From assembly GCA_934615645.1 (NCBI GenBank), contig CAKTTR010000066.1, positions 1-9,666 of the forward strand: a stretch of 9,666 nt of DNA. The letters are read 5' to 3'. This document shows positions 1 to 5,841 of the stretch, in pieces; position 1 is the stretch's first letter, and each line of letters opens with the position of its first letter. The notes below the pieces were generated by a model that did no database searches, was not told the origin of the DNA, and was given only the letters and a program-made list of their open reading frames with translations. Made by a program: the position numbers and the translations under genes. The DNA comes from an uncultured Oscillospiraceae bacterium (GTDB lineage: Bacteria > Bacillota > Clostridia > Oscillospirales > Oscillospiraceae).

Positions 1-223
1 GGTCCACCTCGGAGAGAAACATCTCCAGCGGGCGGACGTAAAGCTGCCGGTCGCCGTAGCGGGCGCGGTAGACCATCATTGCGTCACCGCTTTCCGAATG
101 GGTCGCGACGCCGATGATATCATACCGGTAGAGCTCAGGCTGCTCGGCCAAAAGGGCGGGAGACTGGAGCGTTCTTTTAAAATGCTGGACGATATCGCCG
201 GGCTGAAAACGATGCTGTGCCAT
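1..223 (-). CDS. DUF1653 domain protein, N-terminal part (runs off the window edge)
   Basis: Reading the minus strand from the ATG at 223 gives 74 codons that stay open to the window edge, so the C-terminus is missing. The family is DUF1653, small proteins of unknown biochemical function. The hallmark blocks are visible: an HFK near residue 14, HSESGD at 42-47, VYRARYGD at 51-58 and YVRPLEMFL at 62-70. The start is supported by a full AAGGAGG ribosome site (232-238) eight bases upstream. The protein looks soluble, with no signal peptide or membrane segment in the visible part. It is transcribed away from the nitroreductase gene, from its own predicted promoter. The family call is confident; no function should be inferred from it. 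Confidence 0.88.
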   Translation of the reverse strand, partial: MAQHRFQPGDIVQHFKRTLQSPALLAEQPELYRYDIIGVATHSESGDAMMVYRARYGDRQLYVRPLEMFLSEVD

Positions 224-270
224 GTTCCGTTCCTCCTTGTGTTTGGCGCTGCGCGTCAGTTTCTAATAAT

Positions 271-299
271 ATTGTAGCAGAAAAATTTGCCTGTGAAAA
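271..299 (-). promoter_or_regulatory. Predicted promoter of the DUF1653 gene
   Basis: On the minus strand TTTTCA (294-299) and TACAAT (271-276) are separated by 17 bases, and TGC directly precedes the -10 hexamer, giving an extended -10. The site lies about 48 bases upstream of the start codon. The -10 is good and the -35 matches consensus at four of six positions. Confidence 0.6.
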
Positions 300-320
300 G
301 CGAAATCGACAAAAAATAGC

Positions 321-349
321 TGGAAACTATAAAAAAAGCGTGGTATAAT
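321..349 (+). promoter_or_regulatory. Predicted promoter of the nitroreductase gene
   Basis: A perfect TATAAT (344-349) is preceded by TGG, making an extended -10. TGGAAA (321-326) stands 17 bases upstream as a four-of-six -35. It drives away from the DUF1653 promoter and would give a leader of about 100 bases before the nitroreductase start codon. Confidence 0.7.
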
Positions 350-366
350 AGCCAAAACAAAGAAGA

Positions 367-427
367 TGCGCCGCACTGCCCTGCAATCGTTGCGGAAAAA
401 TGAGCAGGCATTGGGCAGCTGGGCGCA
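367..427 (+). promoter_or_regulatory. Imperfect hairpin in the nitroreductase mRNA leader
   Basis: TGCGCC (367-372) pairs with GGCGCA (422-427), and CTGCCC (376-381) pairs with GGGCAG (413-418), with a 3x3 internal loop between the two helices. A further TGC/GCA pairing (382-384 with 408-410) can extend the inner helix. The element lies between the predicted promoter and the start codon and is followed by an A-rich stretch, not a T-tract, so it is not an intrinsic terminator. Whether it regulates anything is unknown; it resembles no riboswitch I recognise. Confidence 0.35.
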
Positions 428-456
428 GCGCAAAAAAACAAGAAAGGGGAGCCAGT

Positions 457-972
457 ATGCATTTTTTTGATGTGGTTCAAAGTAGAAGAAGTATCCGGCA
501 ATATGTCGCCGATGAGGACATTCCGCAGACCAATGTGGAGCTGATGCTGGAGGCGGCAATGCTGGCCCCCAGCGCGTGCAATACGCGGCCGTGGTCGTTT
601 TATGTGATCTCGAACCGGGCGGTACGTATGGAGCTGGCGGAGCTGCATCCCTATGCAGCGCATCTGAAGCAAGCGCCGCTGGGCATCGTGGTCTGCGCCC
701 AGCCGGAGAAGCAGAAGGGCATCAGCGCTGGCTTCTGGCCGCAGGATTGCGGCGCGGCCATTGAGAATCTGCTGCTGGAGGCGGTCAATCTGGGATATGG
801 TGCTTGCTGGTGCGGGATTTATCCCTCTCTGCAGGGCGAGAAGCTGGAAAAAATCCAGCAGCTGCTGGGAACGGACGAGATCCCCGTGGCGCTCGTCACC
901 GTCGGCGTCCCGGATGAAGAACCCAACCGCCGCGGCTATTACGACCCGGCTGCGGTGCATTATATCCGTTGA
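457..972 (+). CDS. Nitroreductase family protein (FMN-dependent oxidoreductase)
   Basis: This 171-residue protein belongs to the nitroreductase family: homodimeric FMN flavoproteins that use NAD(P)H to reduce nitro compounds, quinones or other acceptors. The N-terminal FMN-phosphate contact is visible as SRRSIRQY (residues 9-16). A PSACNTRPW block (38-46) matches the family's PSxxNxQPW motif. The central helix with DCGAAIENLLLEA (97-109) and the following GYGACWCG stretch are typical. The length is normal for the short members of the family. The start at 457 is preferred because AAAGGGGA lies just upstream. An in-frame ATG at 400 lies inside the predicted leader hairpin, lacks a ribosome site and would add 19 unconserved residues. 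The gene is monocistronic: it has its own promoter and a strong terminator 18 bases after the stop. The physiological substrate cannot be read from sequence. Confidence 0.92.
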   Translation: MHFFDVVQSRRSIRQYVADEDIPQTNVELMLEAAMLAPSACNTRPWSFYVISNRAVRMELAELHPYAAHLKQAPLGIVVCAQPEKQKGISAGFWPQDCGAAIENLLLEAVNLGYGACWCGIYPSLQGEKLEKIQQLLGTDEIPVALVTVGVPDEEPNRRGYYDPAAVHYIR

Positions 973-990
973 GCGCAGATAAAGAGAAAA

Positions 991-1037
991 CCGCGGATCC
1001 TCTGGCGAGATGGCCGGAGGATCCGCGGAATTTTTTT
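991..1037. terminator. Strong hairpin terminator after the nitroreductase gene, probably bidirectional
   Basis: The arms 991-1002 and 1017-1028 are a perfect 12-bp inverted repeat. One G-U pair and three further pairs extend this to 16 bp, closing on a 6-base loop (1007-1012). On the plus strand it is followed by AATTTTTTT (1029-1037). On the minus strand the hairpin is followed by TTTTCTCTTT (990-981), so it could also stop transcripts coming from the rluA side. Confidence 0.9.
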
Positions 1038-1107
1038 GCATAAGGCAGCCCGCCGGGCATAGAGTGTATCATCCGTGGGGAGAATCTCTGCAAAGGGGGC
1101 TTGTTCG

Positions 1108-1347
1108 ATGCAAAAAAGCAAGGAACAGCGGGCGCTGGCGCGCCTGGGACAGGGCATGGTGGACGGCGCAGTGCATCCGGCGGCGCAGCTGGCCGGGTAC
1201 TTACAGACGGGGGACCCGACCTATTTGCCGCCGGGGCCGCTGCGCCGGATGGCCCATCGCCTGGAGCCGGACCGGCTGCTGGAGGCGCTGGCAGCGGCGT
1301 ATCTTGCCGAGCACTGCGTTATGCCAGCGGCGGCAGATCCGGCGTGA
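1108..1347 (+). CDS. Divergent IreB-like (UPF0297/DUF965) small protein
   Basis: This 79-residue protein lines up with IreB, the small phosphoprotein first studied in Enterococcus as a negative regulator of cephalosporin resistance acting with the IreK kinase. The core matches position for position: HPAAQLAGY (23-31), TGDPTYLP (34-41), LEPDRLLEAL (52-61) and YL at 65-66 correspond to the family's NPxxQxxGY, SGDPAYxP, ERDEIxEEL and YYL. A single residue is lost before the LEPD segment. The N-terminus is short and lacks the MRF-type strand and the threonines that carry phosphorylation in characterised IreB; its only threonines are in the core (34 and 38). The start is supported by AAAGGGGG (1092-1099) eight bases upstream. 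I see no convincing promoter between the preceding terminator and the gene. It is not next to alaS or ruvX, the usual neighbours of the canonical gene, so it is probably a paralogue (inference). Its last 29 bases overlap the end of the opposite-strand pseudouridine synthase. Confidence 0.78.
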   Translation: MQKSKEQRALARLGQGMVDGAVHPAAQLAGYLQTGDPTYLPPGPLRRMAHRLEPDRLLEALAAAYLAEHCVMPAAADPA

Positions 1348-2023
1348 TCGTGCCCGCAAACAGCGTCCAGGGATAGGCCGCGGGGGGCGGCTGGCAGAAC
1401 GCCAACGCCTGGCCCGTTTTCGGGTGGCGCAGACCGAGGCGGTAGGACCAGAGGGCGACATCGCACAACGGGTCCTTGCAGCCGTAGCGGATATCCCCCA
1501 GCAGCGGCAACTGCCGGGAGGCAAACTGCACGCGGATCTGATGCGTCCGGCCTGTGTACAGGCGGACCTGGACAAGGCTGCAGGGCTGCCCATTGGCACT
1601 GGACTGGGCCAGGCAGCGGTAAGCCAGCTTGGCCGGGCGGACGCCCTTGCGCATCCTCTGCACGACGAAGGTCTTGTTGTGCTGCGCGTCGCGAAACAGC
1701 AGGTCCTCCAGGACGCCTTCCGGTTCTTCTGGGATGCCCCGGACGACGGCCAGGTATTCCTTGCGCATCTCATGCTGGGCGATCTGGGCCGTCAGCTTGC
1801 CGGTGACTTCTTGGCGGCGGGAAAAGACCATCAGGCCGCCGACATTCCGGTCCAGCCGGTGGACACCGGCGATAAAATCCGGCTTGCCGCCAGACCGGTA
1901 CTGGGCCTGGAGCAGATCTGGCAGCCCGCGGCCCTGGGCCGCTTCGGCGAGGATCCCGGCAGGCTTAACACAGATGAGAAGCTGCCGGTCCTCATAGACG
2001 ATGGGGATGGTCGATGGCGGCAT
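1319..2023 (-). CDS. RluA-family RNA pseudouridine synthase
   Basis: This 234-residue enzyme should isomerise uridine to pseudouridine in structured RNA, most likely 23S rRNA or tRNA. The catalytic block HRLDRNVGG is present with the nucleophilic aspartate at residue 58. RKEYLAVV (near 87-94) and GRTHQIRVQF (158-167) are the other conserved family blocks. There is no N-terminal S4 domain, so it is a compact RluA-type member; the target uridine cannot be predicted. Two ATGs sit six bases apart (2029 and 2023). The GGGAGG at 2031-2036 leaves only one base before the first and seven before the second, so 2023 is chosen. It lies 57 bases downstream of the MATE gene on the same strand with no terminator between, so co-transcription is likely. 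The 3' end overlaps the IreB-like gene on the other strand. Confidence 0.92.
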   Translation of the reverse strand: MPPSTIPIVYEDRQLLICVKPAGILAEAAQGRGLPDLLQAQYRSGGKPDFIAGVHRLDRNVGGLMVFSRRQEVTGKLTAQIAQHEMRKEYLAVVRGIPEEPEGVLEDLLFRDAQHNKTFVVQRMRKGVRPAKLAYRCLAQSSANGQPCSLVQVRLYTGRTHQIRVQFASRQLPLLGDIRYGCKDPLCDVALWSYRLGLRHPKTGQALAFCQPPPAAYPWTLFAGTITPDLPPLA

Positions 2024-2030
2024 GGGCATT

Positions 2031-2036
2031 CCTCCC
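2031..2036 (-). promoter_or_regulatory. Ribosome binding site that selects the rluA-type start
   Basis: GGGAGG on the minus strand sits seven bases before the ATG at 2023 but only one base before the ATG at 2029. This favours the inner start. Confidence 0.65.
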
Positions 2037-2080
2037 GATAAGTTGGGCTGGAAACGACAGTCTCCTACCCGGAATTCGCA

Positions 2081-3460
2081 TCAATAGGACTCAACTAGGT
2101 TATGGAGCCAGCTGCCGCGTTTGACGTAAAAATAACCTAGAATCGCCTTCAATAGCTCCGTAAATTGGACCACCAGATAAACCAGCACGGCGCCCAGCGC
2201 CGTCCCCCAGACGAGGGCGATGGCCACGGGGACGACAACGATCCAGGAAAAGAGGCTGTCAAATAGGAATGTGATCAGCATTTTGCCGCCGGAGCGCAAG
2301 GAGAAGTACTCCACGTTGGAAATGGCATAGACCGGCTGGAAGCAGCCGTAGATGATGATAAATTTTTGCGCCAGGCTGCGGATATGGTCCGTCGTGTTAT
2401 ACAGCAGCGGAAAAACGCCGGACAGGGCGATGGTCACGATGCCGACCAGGGTGCAGAGAACGGCGGAAAGAAATGCCAGCTTTGGCACAGCCGCCTTGGC
2501 CCGGGGCTTATCGTCCGCGCCCAGGATCTGGCCCAGGACAATGGCCGTGGCGCTGCCCAGGGAGAGATAGACGACAGAGGCCAGCTCAATGACCGCCGAG
2601 GCAATATTATAACCCGCGACGACATCCAGCCCCCGCTGGGCATAGCAGCGGGAGAGCACCGCGACGGCGCCGGACCAGAGCAACTCGTTGAACAGCAAGG
2701 GCATTCCCTTGCAGGTGATCGACTTTGCCAGCTTCGGCTGGATGTGGAAGCTGCGGTAGACGCCGACGATATAGGGGTTTTTCTCCGTGTTTCTATGCGT
2801 CCAGACCATAACGACGGCGCATTCCACCACACGGGAGACGACCGTCGCGATGGCGCCGCCGGTGATGCCCAGCCGCGGCATGCCCCATTTGCCGAAAATC
2901 AGCAGGTAATTCAAAAACAGGTTCACCGCCACAGCGATGAGACCGGCGACCATCGGCGGGACGGAGCGGCCTGTCTCCCGGAGCGTCGAGGCGTAGACCT
3001 CTTTGATCGTATAGGGCAGCAGGCCCCAGAGCATGATCTTGAGATAGCCCTGGGCGCTGGAAAGGGTCAGCGCCAGGTCGCCGGTGGAGCTGCTCTGGTG
3101 GAGCCAGGCCTGGATGAGCGGCGTGCCCCAAAGGCACAGCACCAGCAGGCTGGCGGCCAGCAGAATGCCGCCCAGCAGCAGCTTATAGCGGAAAGTCTGG
3201 CGGACGCCGTCCGGGTTGCCGCTGCCGTGAAACTGGCTGGTAAAAATACCAGCCCCGGCGCAGGCGCCAAAGAGGGTGACGTTAAAAACAAACAGCAGCT
3301 GGTTGATGATCGCGACGCCGGACATCTCTTCCGTGCCCAGCTGACCGATCATAATATTATCCAGCAGCGCGACAAAGTTTGTGATGGCATTTTGCACCAT
3401 GATCGGCACAGCAATGCCGAGAACAAAAAGAAAGAACTTGCGGTCCCAAAGTTTCTTCAA
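2081..3460 (-). CDS. MATE family efflux transporter
   Basis: This 459-residue membrane protein matches the MATE/DinF branch of the MOP superfamily, cation-coupled exporters of drugs or metabolites. Alternating hydrophobic segments suggest about twelve membrane helices in two halves. The first helix region carries VPIMVQ (18-23) and DNIMIGQLG (34-42). The family block around NYLLIFG (184-190) is followed by GITGGAIAT (198-206). GQILGADD (310-317) lies in the second half. The frame stays open far upstream, antisense to tex, but that part has no MATE character. The start is placed at a TTG at 3460, preceded at eight bases by AAGGAG (3469-3474); the N-terminus then begins MKKLWDRKFF, normal for the family. 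The substrate is unknown. It is the first gene of a probable two-gene operon with the pseudouridine synthase and is divergent from tex. Confidence 0.93.
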   Translation of the reverse strand: MKKLWDRKFFLFVLGIAVPIMVQNAITNFVALLDNIMIGQLGTEEMSGVAIINQLLFVFNVTLFGACAGAGIFTSQFHGSGNPDGVRQTFRYKLLLGGILLAASLLVLCLWGTPLIQAWLHQSSSTGDLALTLSSAQGYLKIMLWGLLPYTIKEVYASTLRETGRSVPPMVAGLIAVAVNLFLNYLLIFGKWGMPRLGITGGAIATVVSRVVECAVVMVWTHRNTEKNPYIVGVYRSFHIQPKLAKSITCKGMPLLFNELLWSGAVAVLSRCYAQRGLDVVAGYNIASAVIELASVVYLSLGSATAIVLGQILGADDKPRAKAAVPKLAFLSAVLCTLVGIVTIALSGVFPLLYNTTDHIRSLAQKFIIIYGCFQPVYAISNVEYFSLRSGGKMLITFLFDSLFSWIVVVPVAIALVWGTALGAVLVYLVVQFTELLKAILGYFYVKRGSWLHNLVESY

Positions 3461-3468
3461 AAAAATCG

Positions 3469-3474
3469 CTCCTT
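3469..3474 (-). promoter_or_regulatory. Ribosome binding site fixing a TTG start for the MATE gene
   Basis: AAGGAG on the minus strand lies eight bases upstream of TTG at 3460. No in-frame ATG near this point has a ribosome site, so the TTG is the best-supported start. Confidence 0.75.
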
Positions 3475-3490
3475 GTGCAGACTGTTTTTT

Positions 3491-3519
3491 AGTATAGCAT
3501 AAAACAGGGAAAACGTCCA
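3491..3519 (-). promoter_or_regulatory. Predicted promoter of the MATE-rluA operon
   Basis: On the minus strand TGGACG (3514-3519) and TATACT (3491-3496) are separated by 17 bases, and TGC precedes the -10 (extended -10). Transcription would begin roughly 25 bases upstream of the TTG start codon. Confidence 0.68.
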
Positions 3520-3567
3520 CGAATTTCTTTATTTCGCGGAAAAATCCGTGCGTTTTGCACAGGAATA

Positions 3568-3576
3568 TGATAAAAT
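3568..3576 (+). promoter_or_regulatory. Possible extended -10 promoter element for tex
   Basis: TGATAAAAT (TGN plus TAAAAT at 3571-3576) lies about 55 bases before the tex start. No recognisable -35 stands 16-18 bases upstream; TTGCAC at 3555-3560 is too close. The call rests on the extended -10 alone and is tentative. Confidence 0.42.
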
Positions 3577-3615
3577 GATTCTGCGCGCCTGCCCAAGCGG
3601 CGCAAACGGAGAGAC

Positions 3616-3622
3616 AAAGGAG
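3616..3622 (+). promoter_or_regulatory. Ribosome binding site fixing a TTG start for tex
   Basis: AAAGGAG lies nine bases before the TTG at 3632. The frame is open upstream to a GTG at 3548, but that segment overlaps the proposed promoter and has no Tex similarity. Confidence 0.75.
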
Positions 3623-3631
3623 CGAGAGCAC

Positions 3632-5791
3632 TTGGAGATCACAAAGACCCTGGCGGCGGAGCTGCGCCAGCCGGAAGCTTACATACAAAACGTCATCGAC
3701 CTGCTCGATGCGGGCAATACTATCCCCTTTATTGCCCGCTATCGGAAGGAGCAGCACGGCGGGATGGACGATACAACACTGCGGCAGCTTGCCGAGCGGC
3801 TGCAATACCTGCGCCATCTGGCGCAGCGCCGGGAGGAAGTCAAAAAAGCAGTGGCCGAGCAGGAAAAGCTGACGGCAGAGCTGGAGGCGGCGCTGGATGC
3901 TGCCGTGACACTGGCGGAGATCGAGGATCTCTACCGCCCCTACCGGCCCAAGCGCCGGACCCGGGCGACGGCTGCCCGGGAGAAGGGCCTGGCGCCGCTT
4001 GCTGCGCAGCTGCTGCAGCAAAATTTGCAGGACCCAGCGCCGGAGGTCCTGGCGGCCGCGTACTGTGATGCGGAAAAAGGCGTCGAGACGCCGGGCGATG
4101 CCCTGGCTGGGGCCAGCGATATCCTCGCCGAGCAGCTGACCGATGATGCGGCGCTGCGCAAACAGCTGCGGACCTATCTGCTCCACCACGGCACGTTGGA
4201 AGCCCGACAGGCCCAGGAGGGGGATTCGGTCTACCGGCTCTATTATGAATTTTCCCAGCCGCTACAGAAGCTGGCGGGCCATCAGGTCCTGGCGCTGAAC
4301 CGGGGAGAGCGGGAGGGGTGGCTGAAGATGAACGTCCGCTGCGACGAGGCGGGGGCACTGATCTTGCTCCGGCGGCATGTGATCCGGCCTGGCAGCCGGG
4401 CCATGGCATTTTTGCAAGGCGTCTGCCAGGACGCCTATACCCGCCTGCTGCAGCCGAGCCTGGAGCGGGAGCTCCGCGCCAGCTTGACAGAGATGGCGAA
4501 CACCGGCGCGATCCACAATTTTGCCTTGAATCTGCGGCCGCTGCTGCTGCAGCCGCCGGTGAAGGACCAGGTCACCATGGGTCTGGACCCGGGGTATCGC
4601 AACGGCTGCAAGGTCGCCGTCGTGGACGGGACCGGTAAGGTGCTGGATACGACAGTCGTCTATCCGACGCTCTCCCAGGCCAAGCGGGAGGCGGCTATCA
4701 CGGCGCTGGGCGCGCTCATCCGCCGCCACGGGGTGCAGTGTATCGCCATTGGCAACGGCACGGCCTCCCGGGAGACAGAAGAGATGACGTCAGAGCTGAT
4801 CGCCCGCTATCCCGGCCCTGCCTATATGGTCGTCAGCGAGGCGGGGGCTTCGGTCTACTCGGCGTCCAAGCTGGCGGCGGAGGAGTTTCCCCAGTTTGAT
4901 GTGAACCTGCGCTCTGCCGTTTCCATCGCTCGGCGGCTGCAGGACCCGCTGGCCGAGCTGGTCAAGATCGACCCTCGGGCCATCGGCGTCGGGCAGTATC
5001 AGCATGATCTGCCGCAGAAGGAGCTGAGCCAGGCGCTGGAAGGCGTTGTGGAGGACTGCGTCAATGCCGTGGGCGTGGACCTCAATACCGCCTCTGCACC
5101 GCTGCTGCAGCAGGTGGCCGGTCTGACGGCGGCGACGGCAAAGAACATCGTGGCCTACCGGGAGGAAAACGGCGCGTTTACCAGCCGGGCGCAGCTAAAA
5201 AAGGTCCCGAAGTTGGGGCCAAAGGCCTTTATCCAGTGCGCCGGCTTCCTGCGCATTCCTAGCGGGCGGCAGATCCTGGACGCCACCGGTGTGCACCCCG
5301 AGTCCTATGCGGCGGCGCAGGCCCTCCTGGCGCGTTGCGGCTACAGTCTGCAGGATGTGGCGGACCGCAAGCTTGCCGGGCTGCCTGACGCCGTCCGGCA
5401 GCTGGGGGAGGAAGATCTGGCGGCGCAATGCGGCATCGGCGTGCCGACGCTGCGGGATATCGTCCAGGAGCTCTGCAAGCCGGGGCGCGACCCGCGGCAG
5501 GCGCTGCCCGCGCCGCAGCTGCGCAAGGATGTGCTGGCGATCAAGGACCTGCAGCCCGGCATGGTCCTGACGGGAACGGTCCGCAATGTCATCGACTTCG
5601 GGGCCTTCGTCGATATCGGCGTGCATCAGGATGGGCTGGTGCATATCTCGCAGGTATCGGACCGGTTTATCCGCCACCCCAGTGAGCTGCTCCACCCCGG
5701 CGATGTCGTCCGGGTCATGGTTTTGGAGGTCGACGTTCCCCGTAAGCGCATCAGCCTGACCATGAAGGGCTTGCCAAAGGAAAGCATATAA
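3632..5791 (+). CDS. tex: Tex family RNA-binding protein (Tex-N, YqgF-like, HhH, S1)
   Basis: This 719-residue protein is a full-length Tex, the conserved nucleic-acid-binding homologue of eukaryotic Spt6, associated with transcription and RNA metabolism in the cytoplasm. The domain order is canonical. A helical Tex N-terminal region carries GNTIPFIARYRKE (28-40) and LYRPYRPKRRTRA (100-112). A YqgF-like RNase H fold starts near 314 with GLDPGYRNGCK (317-327). Helix-hairpin-helix motifs lie around 485-540, with LNTASAPLL and KVPKLGPK. The C-terminal S1 domain (about 641-713) includes GTVRNVIDFGAFVDIG and KRISLTMKG. The TTG start at 3632 places the N-terminus where the family normally begins. 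The gene is single, divergent from the MATE gene and convergent with the siroheme reductase gene, with a hairpin terminator starting two bases after its stop. Nothing looks truncated or degraded. Confidence 0.96.
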   Translation: MEITKTLAAELRQPEAYIQNVIDLLDAGNTIPFIARYRKEQHGGMDDTTLRQLAERLQYLRHLAQRREEVKKAVAEQEKLTAELEAALDAAVTLAEIEDLYRPYRPKRRTRATAAREKGLAPLAAQLLQQNLQDPAPEVLAAAYCDAEKGVETPGDALAGASDILAEQLTDDAALRKQLRTYLLHHGTLEARQAQEGDSVYRLYYEFSQPLQKLAGHQVLALNRGEREGWLKMNVRCDEAGALILLRRHVIRPGSRAMAFLQGVCQDAYTRLLQPSLERELRASLTEMANTGAIHNFALNLRPLLLQPPVKDQVTMGLDPGYRNGCKVAVVDGTGKVLDTTVVYPTLSQAKREAAITALGALIRRHGVQCIAIGNGTASRETEEMTSELIARYPGPAYMVVSEAGASVYSASKLAAEEFPQFDVNLRSAVSIARRLQDPLAELVKIDPRAIGVGQYQHDLPQKELSQALEGVVEDCVNAVGVDLNTASAPLLQQVAGLTAATAKNIVAYREENGAFTSRAQLKKVPKLGPKAFIQCAGFLRIPSGRQILDATGVHPESYAAAQALLARCGYSLQDVADRKLAGLPDAVRQLGEEDLAAQCGIGVPTLRDIVQELCKPGRDPRQALPAPQLRKDVLAIKDLQPGMVLTGTVRNVIDFGAFVDIGVHQDGLVHISQVSDRFIRHPSELLHPGDVVRVMVLEVDVPRKRISLTMKGLPKESI

Positions 5792-5793
5792 TG

Positions 5794-5834
5794 CAAAAAT
5801 TCCCTGCCGCAGCGCTTGCGGCAGGGAATTTTTG
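5794..5834. terminator. Shared bidirectional terminator between tex and the siroheme reductase gene
   Basis: The arms 5794-5811 and 5817-5834 are a perfect 18-bp inverted repeat around a 5-base loop (GCGCT). The outer part of the stem is a run of five A pairing with five T, so each strand presents a GC-rich helix ending in a T-tract. It begins two bases after the tex stop and lies seven bases beyond the stop of the opposing gene. Confidence 0.93.
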
Positions 5835-5841
5835 TATGACG

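Noticed and set aside
400..456. Earlier ATG for the nitroreductase at 400
   Set aside because: It lies in the leader hairpin, lacks a ribosome site and adds residues not found in the family.
1060..1072. Possible -10 elements (TAGAGT, TATCAT) before the IreB-like gene
   Set aside because: Neither has an acceptable -35 at 16-18 bases or an extended TG, so the support is too weak to list as a promoter.
1010..2041. Plus-strand open frame of 343 codons across the pseudouridine synthase gene
   Set aside because: It is antisense to a well-supported enzyme and overlaps the IreB-like gene in another frame. It has no ribosome site and no recognisable protein, and is a GC-rich frame shadow.
2366..3502. 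Plus-strand open frame of 378 codons across the MATE gene
   Set aside because: It is rich in Gln, Asp, Arg and His as expected for the complement of a membrane protein gene. No family resemblance and no ribosome site.
3544..3563. Small inverted repeat (TCC-GTGC / GCAC-A-GGA) upstream of tex that could be an operator
   Set aside because: Only about seven pairs with a bulge; such short repeats are expected by chance in GC-rich DNA and no cognate regulator is visible.
3461..4189. Long N-terminal extension of the MATE frame, open for 243 more codons antisense to tex
   Set aside because: It has no transporter character, crosses the divergent promoter region, and the TTG at 3460 has a proper ribosome site and family-like N-terminus.
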